Shown: one piece after another, positions 48,753 to 52,461 of the stretch
Layout: each line of letters opens with the position of its first letter
How positions within the stretch are numbered: the stretch's first letter is position 1
Assembly (NCBI GenBank): GCA_038731975.1
Contig: JAVYQJ010000010.1
Span: 1 to 52,461, forward strand
DNA from: Thermofilaceae archaeon
Lineage (GTDB): Archaea > Thermoproteota > Thermoprotei > Thermofilales > Thermofilaceae
Reading direction: 5' to 3'
Length of the DNA: 52,461 nt
Translations under genes and position numbers: made by a program
The notes under the pieces: generated by a model
What the model saw: only the letters and a program-made list of their open reading frames with translations
Database searches by the model: none
What the model was told of the DNA's origin: nothing

Positions 48753-49547
48753 GTGCGAGCGGCACCGAAGCTTCGGCAAGTGGGAGCGGTAGCGGTCACC
48801 CTCTTAGCAGCCTCTGCCGCTCTCTTTCTCCTGCTGGAGGCGAAAAGGCCCGTGGAGGCCGGGCGGGGGCTCGTGAAGCTCTCGGGGAGGTGGGACTGCA
48901 TCGACGTGATGGGGGGCGAGTACAGGGTTTGCAACAACGTCTGGGGTACGGGCGCGGGAGTGGGCAGGCAGGTTATCGAGGTTGATCCAGACTCAACCTA
49001 CTTCAAGGTCGTGGAAGCAACGCACAACTCGCAGAACGTGGCCGCCTACCCGTTCATCTACAAGGGCTGCCACTGGGGAAGCTGCACAAAGGGTAGCGGG
49101 CTGCCGGTCCGGGTGAAGGAGCTGCGTGCGGCGAGGTCCACATGGAGCATCGGCGTGGAGAGTGTGGGAGGGGTTTGGAATGCCGCCTACGATATCTGGT
49201 TCAGCAGAGCGGGGGCTAGCAGCCCGGAGGGCGGGGCTGAGCTGATGATCTGGATCAACAGGGGTGGGGGAGCGAGGCCTGCCGGGAGGCGTGTGGCAAC
49301 CTTGGAGATAGGAGGGGTAGTATGGGAGGTCTACTACGCCAACTTAAGCTGGAACTACATCGCGTTCCTCGCCGCCCAGCCGCTGGAGAGCGTGGATTTG
49401 GACATTAAGGCCTTCATCGACGAAGCTGTTAGGATGGGCTACATCGATCCGGAGTGGTTCCTCGACGCGATAGAGGCCGGATTCGAGATTTGGCGGGGTG
49501 GTGTAGGCCTGACAACGCTCAGCTTCTCCGCCTCAATCGAGCGCTGA
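48753..49547 (+). CDS. GH12 endo-beta-glucanase, exported
   Basis: About 264 residues. An N-terminal hydrophobic segment (QVGAVAVTLLAASAALFLLLEA) acts as signal or anchor. The catalytic domain has RVCNNVWGTG, AAYPFIYKGCHWGSC, WNAAYDIWFS, GAELMIWINRGGGARPAG (nucleophile Glu) and AGFEIWRGGVGLTTLSFSA (acid/base Glu). GH12 enzymes cut beta-1,4-glucans such as cellulose, carboxymethylcellulose and mixed-linkage glucans; archaeal members occur in Pyrococcus and Sulfolobales. It works outside the membrane. GTG at 48753, leaderless. Confidence 0.9.
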   Translation: MRAAPKLRQVGAVAVTLLAASAALFLLLEAKRPVEAGRGLVKLSGRWDCIDVMGGEYRVCNNVWGTGAGVGRQVIEVDPDSTYFKVVEATHNSQNVAAYPFIYKGCHWGSCTKGSGLPVRVKELRAARSTWSIGVESVGGVWNAAYDIWFSRAGASSPEGGAELMIWINRGGGARPAGRRVATLEIGGVVWEVYYANLSWNYIAFLAAQPLESVDLDIKAFIDEAVRMGYIDPEWFLDAIEAGFEIWRGGVGLTTLSFSASIER

Positions 49548-49576
49548 AGTTATCAGCTGGCCGCCGCTCTCCCAGT

Positions 49577-50116
49577 GTGCGGGTGGTCGTGGGGAGCAGA
49601 AACCCCGCGAAGCTGAAGGGGGTTGAAAGAGCCTTCAGGAGCTTCTACGGCCCCGTGGAAATCGTAGCCGTAGAGGTGGATCCGCTCGTTCCCCCACAGC
49701 CGGTGGGAATCGACGAGGTGCTCCGCGGCGCTTTGAACAGAGCTTACGGGGCGCTCCGCAGGGAAGCCGGCGACTACGGCGTGGGGGTTGAAGCGGGCTT
49801 CTTCCACCTGACCGGCACATCGATCGAGGTACAGGTTGCGGCAGTCGTTGATGGGAGTGGCAGGGTTGGCGTTGGGCTTTCACCAGGTTTCCCGCTACCT
49901 CCCGCTTTCGTTAATGCGCTGGAGAGGGGTGAGGCTGTCGAGCTGGAGGAAGTGGTGGACAGATGGTTCGGTACCAGGAGTATAGGGGAGGCGGGTGGGC
50001 TCGTCAGTCTGCTAACCGGCGGAAGAGTGACCAGGGAGGATTTGACCTACTACGCGGTCGTCATGGCCCTGATACCCTTCATCAACGAGCCGCTGTGGCG
50101 CGCGCCAGCCGCCTGA
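49577..50116 (+). CDS. inosine/xanthosine triphosphatase (YjjX/DUF84 family)
   Basis: About 179 residues. Starts VVVGSRNPAKLKGVERAF, then PPQPVGIDEVLRGALNRA, GVGVEAGFF, GVGLSPGFPLP and GEAGGLVSLLTGGRVTREDL, the marks of the DUF84/YjjX house-cleaning NTPase that removes ITP and XTP. GTG at 49577; AT-rich GTTATCAG about 24 bases upstream. Overlaps the convergent GGR-family gene by 35 bases. Confidence 0.85.
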   Translation: MRVVVGSRNPAKLKGVERAFRSFYGPVEIVAVEVDPLVPPQPVGIDEVLRGALNRAYGALRREAGDYGVGVEAGFFHLTGTSIEVQVAAVVDGSGRVGVGLSPGFPLPPAFVNALERGEAVELEEVVDRWFGTRSIGEAGGLVSLLTGGRVTREDLTYYAVVMALIPFINEPLWRAPAA

Positions 50117-51188
50117 CGTTCGTTAGGATCTGGGCCAGCGCCGCCGCGTGGTCATCGTACTCGAGCTTCTGAACCTCAACCTCGAGCTTCAGCCCAAGCC
50201 TAGGTGACGCGGCGATGGTGCGGTCGACGCGTTCAGCCAGGATGTAGCTCCGGCGCAGCGCGGCTAGAACCCCCTCGATCCTCTTGAGAGCGCTTCGCTC
50301 GGGCTCGCCGCCCACCGCGATGCTGTCCACAACGGAGGCGAGGGGCCCCGCTAGCGCCGCGATCGCGTACAACCCGCCACCGCTCAAGCTCTTCACCGTC
50401 GCAGCAGCATCCCCGAAGACGAACAGCCTGCCGCGCCCCAGGGCGCGGGGGTAACCCCTCAGCACGTAACCACCCCTCAAACCCCCCTCGAGCTCCGCTT
50501 CAACACCCGCCTGCTTCCTCAACAGCACGGCAGCGCGGCGAAGAAGACCCCACGCCTCCCGTCTTCCCGCTACAACCCCCAGCGAGCAGCGTTTCTCGTC
50601 AACCGGGGCCATCCAGGCGAAGCCCCCCAGGAGCTTCGGCGAGTAGACTACGTAGAGGGTGCTGCTGGAGACCCCGGTCGCGCGCGCGGAGGCGTGGACC
50701 CCGAGCCTCTCCTCCACGTGCGGCGAAAGGTTGCACTGCCTCGCCAGAATCGGCGGGTAGCCCTCAGCGATGACTGCCGCATCGTACACACGCTCGCCAC
50801 CGCACCACCGCAGCCTCACGCAGTCCCTCAACGGCTCAGCACGGTACACGCGCGTTCTCTCTCTGAGCTCAACCCCCCTTGCCTCGAGGAGCTCAGCCAG
50901 CCTCTCTTCGTGAGCCCTCCTATCGATCTTGTACGCGAAGACCCCCCTCGAGGTGATGGAGACCCTGAGAGCGAGCTCTGGCACGGCCAGCTCCATCGAA
51001 TCGTACGCCTGCTCCACGAACCTCCACCCTTCGGGCAGCTTAGCCAGGGTGTCCGCTGACACGATGCCGGGGCACCGCCCCCCGCGCAAGCCCGGCCTGC
51101 CGCTCTCAAAGACCACCACGTTACTTCTCAGGTTCAACGCGAGGAGAAGGCCGGCAACGCCTGCCCCAACTACCGCGACGTCACCCAT
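50082..51188 (-). CDS. geranylgeranyl reductase (GGR) family FAD-dependent oxidoreductase
   Basis: About 368 residues. Begins with the dinucleotide-binding VAVVGAGVAGLLLALNL, then GGRCPGIVSADTL, and GDAAATVKSLSGGGLYAI, the FAD-binding GD motif followed by the G-rich stretch typical of this family. GGR proteins saturate the isoprenoid chains of archaeal membrane lipids, or reduce menaquinone side chains. It is shorter than some (about 390-450). Start ATG at 51188, eight bases inside the end of the KptA gene; the longer frame overlaps KptA over 120 bases and has no family similarity. Likely operon with kptA. Confidence 0.8.
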   Translation of the reverse strand: MGDVAVVGAGVAGLLLALNLRSNVVVFESGRPGLRGGRCPGIVSADTLAKLPEGWRFVEQAYDSMELAVPELALRVSITSRGVFAYKIDRRAHEERLAELLEARGVELRERTRVYRAEPLRDCVRLRWCGGERVYDAAVIAEGYPPILARQCNLSPHVEERLGVHASARATGVSSSTLYVVYSPKLLGGFAWMAPVDEKRCSLGVVAGRREAWGLLRRAAVLLRKQAGVEAELEGGLRGGYVLRGYPRALGRGRLFVFGDAAATVKSLSGGGLYAIAALAGPLASVVDSIAVGGEPERSALKRIEGVLAALRRSYILAERVDRTIAASPRLGLKLEVEVQKLEYDDHAAALAQILTNVRRLARATAAR

Positions 51189-51864
51189 GCTGAGCCGCCT
51201 CCGGGCCACCCGTCGTCGGGGCTGAGTTCCTGCAAAGCCGGATGACATCCACGATGGAATCGGGGGGTACGTAGGGCGCAACGTAGACGTGCTTGCCCGC
51301 ATGGAAGAGCTTGACCCTCCCCTTCATCGTCTGAGGGTCGATGACCAGCACAACAGGGTCGCTGTGGATCCTGGCTCTAGCCGCGGCATCCTCGAAGACG
51401 GCCGTGAGGTGGACGAACCTCCTCCTCATGGGCAGAAGACCCCGCCTCATGATCGAGTCGAGTTTGGATAGGGAAGTACCGTGGTAGAGGAGAGCGTTCG
51501 GATACGCTTCCGGGTAACGGATCCTCACGGGAACGCTGTGACCGTAGCGGGCCCTAATCCTACCCCCTGAGATCTCGAAGCGACCCTTCGGGTCCGCCTG
51601 CGCAAGCGCCACGATGTGCTCTACGCGGACCCACTCGTACCCCTCCCTTTTCCTCACCGCCTCCGCCAACGCTTCCAGGCTCACGAACCCCTCCTTATCG
51701 AGCGTGAGGCCCAACTTCCCGGGGAAGTGCCGAAGCACCCCGCTGATCAGCTTGCTCAACCTAACCCTATCCGCGGCGCGTATCAGCAGCTCCGTTGCTA
51801 CGCCGCAGTGCACGCTCTCCTCAACGGGAGCACCGCAGATACGGCACTTCCGCAGGTCCTTCAC
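51181..51864 (-). CDS. kptA: RNA 2'-phosphotransferase
   Basis: Removes the 2'-phosphate left at RNA splice junctions, using NAD+ (Tpt1/KptA family). 227 residues: N-terminal zinc finger-like CRICGAPVEESVHCG, then LSKLISGVLRHFPGKLGL (catalytic Arg-His), GRFEISGGRIRARYGHS, LLYHGTSLSKL and RRRFVHLT. The zinc-finger N-terminus is an archaeal extra. GTG at 51864; the AT box is shared with the gene at 51923. Confidence 0.92.
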   Translation of the reverse strand: MKDLRKCRICGAPVEESVHCGVATELLIRAADRVRLSKLISGVLRHFPGKLGLTLDKEGFVSLEALAEAVRKREGYEWVRVEHIVALAQADPKGRFEISGGRIRARYGHSVPVRIRYPEAYPNALLYHGTSLSKLDSIMRRGLLPMRRRFVHLTAVFEDAAARARIHSDPVVLVIDPQTMKGRVKLFHAGKHVYVAPYVPPDSIVDVIRLCRNSAPTTGGPEAAQHG

Positions 51865-51889
51865 CAGCCTTCAGCAAAGTTGAACTAAA

Positions 51890-51900
51890 GTTGTTTAAAA
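51890..51900. promoter_or_regulatory. AT box shared by kptA and the downstream divergent gene
   Basis: TGTTTAAAAGG lies between starts 51864 (minus) and 51923 (plus), about 28-30 bases from each. It is the only AT-rich element with the right spacing for both. Confidence 0.5.
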
Positions 51901-51922
51901 GGTGCCTTCCCGTGGTAGGTCC

Positions 51923-52461
51923 GTGGAGCGCGCTGACGCTACCGACGAGCTCGTCGAGCTGGAGGACCTCTCCAGCGCTCGGACTGCAGACGTTGTTCGC
52001 AGCTTCAACCGGGAGGTTGAAGAGCTGCTAAGCGCTGAAGCCGCGCGCCACTACGAGAGGTTGCGGGAGTACGCGTGCGCCCCCCGAGTCGTCAGCGCGG
52101 CTCTGCTGAGGGAGGGGGTGGCGTTGCTCTACAAGGGCCTCGAGGATGAAGTGGTGCTGCTCCGCCGGGATGGGGGGCGAGCGGTGCTGCTGAAGCCCCG
52201 CGAGGGTGAGGTCTTCACCTCGCTGAGCCGTGTCAAGGGCTCCAACGATTGGATAGCGGTTCGAGCCTCCATCGAGGGATCCGATGAGGGGCGCACGTAC
52301 ATCATCGACGCAGGGACGGGAGTTATCCTCCACACGATCGAAGGTGTTGCGCACGGCTTCTGCAGCGTTGGCGGCTCACTGGTGTACGTTAGGAGCTACA
52401 GGAGGGTTCCGCCACCTGACGGCGGTGAAAGACCCACGGATCGGCTCGTCACCCTCGAAGA
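51923..52461 (+). CDS. partial: probable S9 (prolyl oligopeptidase-type) peptidase, N-terminal part
   Basis: About 179 residues up to the window edge. The N-terminal helix block (ELEDLSSARTADVVRSFNREVEELL, then HYERLREYACAP) followed by short beta-strand repeats with IAVRASIEGSDEGRTYIIDAGTGVIL fits the start of a prolyl oligopeptidase beta-propeller. The catalytic domain would lie beyond the window, so this call rests only on the propeller-like N-terminus. GTG at 51923, leaderless. Confidence 0.45.
   Translation, partial: MERADATDELVELEDLSSARTADVVRSFNREVEELLSAEAARHYERLREYACAPRVVSAALLREGVALLYKGLEDEVVLLRRDGGRAVLLKPREGEVFTSLSRVKGSNDWIAVRASIEGSDEGRTYIIDAGTGVILHTIEGVAHGFCSVGGSLVYVRSYRRVPPPDGGERPTDRLVTLE

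Noticed and set aside
1-52461. CRISPR arrays, insertion sequences, rRNA genes
   Set aside because: No regularly spaced repeats, transposase motifs or conserved rRNA segments were seen in reading the window.

Overview
This 52.5 kb window is from a hyperthermophilic archaeon, most likely a member of the Thermoproteota; a Thermofilum-like lineage is my guess. The signs are: high G+C coding sequence with GTG/TTG starts; TATA-like boxes about 24-28 bases before many start codons (leaderless transcripts); the archaeal regulator ThiR; a core-type MetE; RNA 2'-phosphotransferase; a GGR-family lipid reductase; NcsA-type tRNA thiolation; and no bacterial-style promoters. There are no rRNA or tRNA genes, CRISPR arrays or insertion sequences that I can support. 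Genes are packed tightly, and 10 of 11 tail-to-tail gene pairs overlap at their 3' ends.

Layout. 1-5 kb: end of a membrane-protein gene, endonuclease III, a PHP-domain hydrolase with an MFS transporter, an E1-like ThiF/MoeB protein with a GHL10-type glycosidase-like protein, and a BioD-like P-loop protein. 5.8-9.5 kb: sugar-related genes (GH4 glycosidase, a frameshifted amidohydrolase, a URO-D superfamily protein). 9.6-11.9 kb: VapBC toxin-antitoxin, a radical SAM (SPL-like) protein and SfsA. 12-17.3 kb: an ECF vitamin/metal transporter module (S component, EcfT, two ATPases), an NSUN/RsmB-type m5C methyltransferase and an orphan RibU-like S component. 17.4-23.8 kb: GH51 arabinofuranosidase, an exported/membrane protein, a DUF4443/DUF4430 pair, NcsA, an aldo/keto reductase and a second URO-D paralogue. 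23.8-25.4 kb: a more AT-rich patch with two small four-helix membrane proteins around a fossil fragment of a URO-D gene. 25.5-34.2 kb: DedA, then a glycogen/alpha-glucan island (GT4 glycosyltransferase, small winged-helix protein, GH57 enzyme, a GH57 homologue that has lost its catalytic residues, an intact GH57 amylase-like enzyme, glycogen synthase). 34.1-37.2 kb: IolB-like isomerase, iron alcohol dehydrogenase and a sugar isomerase-like TIM barrel. 37.3-38.9 kb: a divergent thiR/thiT pair with two matching operator palindromes. 38.9-52.5 kb: zinc alcohol dehydrogenase, SF2 helicase, core MetE, a DUF123 protein, Nudix hydrolase, flippase, transglutaminase-like surface protein, a second sugar isomerase-like protein, GH12 endoglucanase, XTP/ITP phosphatase, GGR-family reductase, KptA and the start of a probable S9 peptidase.

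How the genes fit together. The organism looks like a heterotroph on plant-type or microbial polysaccharides. GH12 (exported), GH51, GH4 and the GHL10 protein could cut glycans. The aldo/keto reductase, alcohol dehydrogenases, IolB-like and TIM-barrel proteins could process the sugars. The GH57/GlgA/GT4 island would store glucose as alpha-glucan. Vitamin supply appears to rely on uptake: one EcfAAT energising module plus separate S components for riboflavin (RibU-like) and thiamine (ThiT), the latter under ThiR. Highlights for a second look are the ThiR operators, the catalytically dead GH57 paralogue beside its intact relative, AT boxes shared by divergent promoters, the URO-D fossil, and the frameshift in the amidohydrolase.
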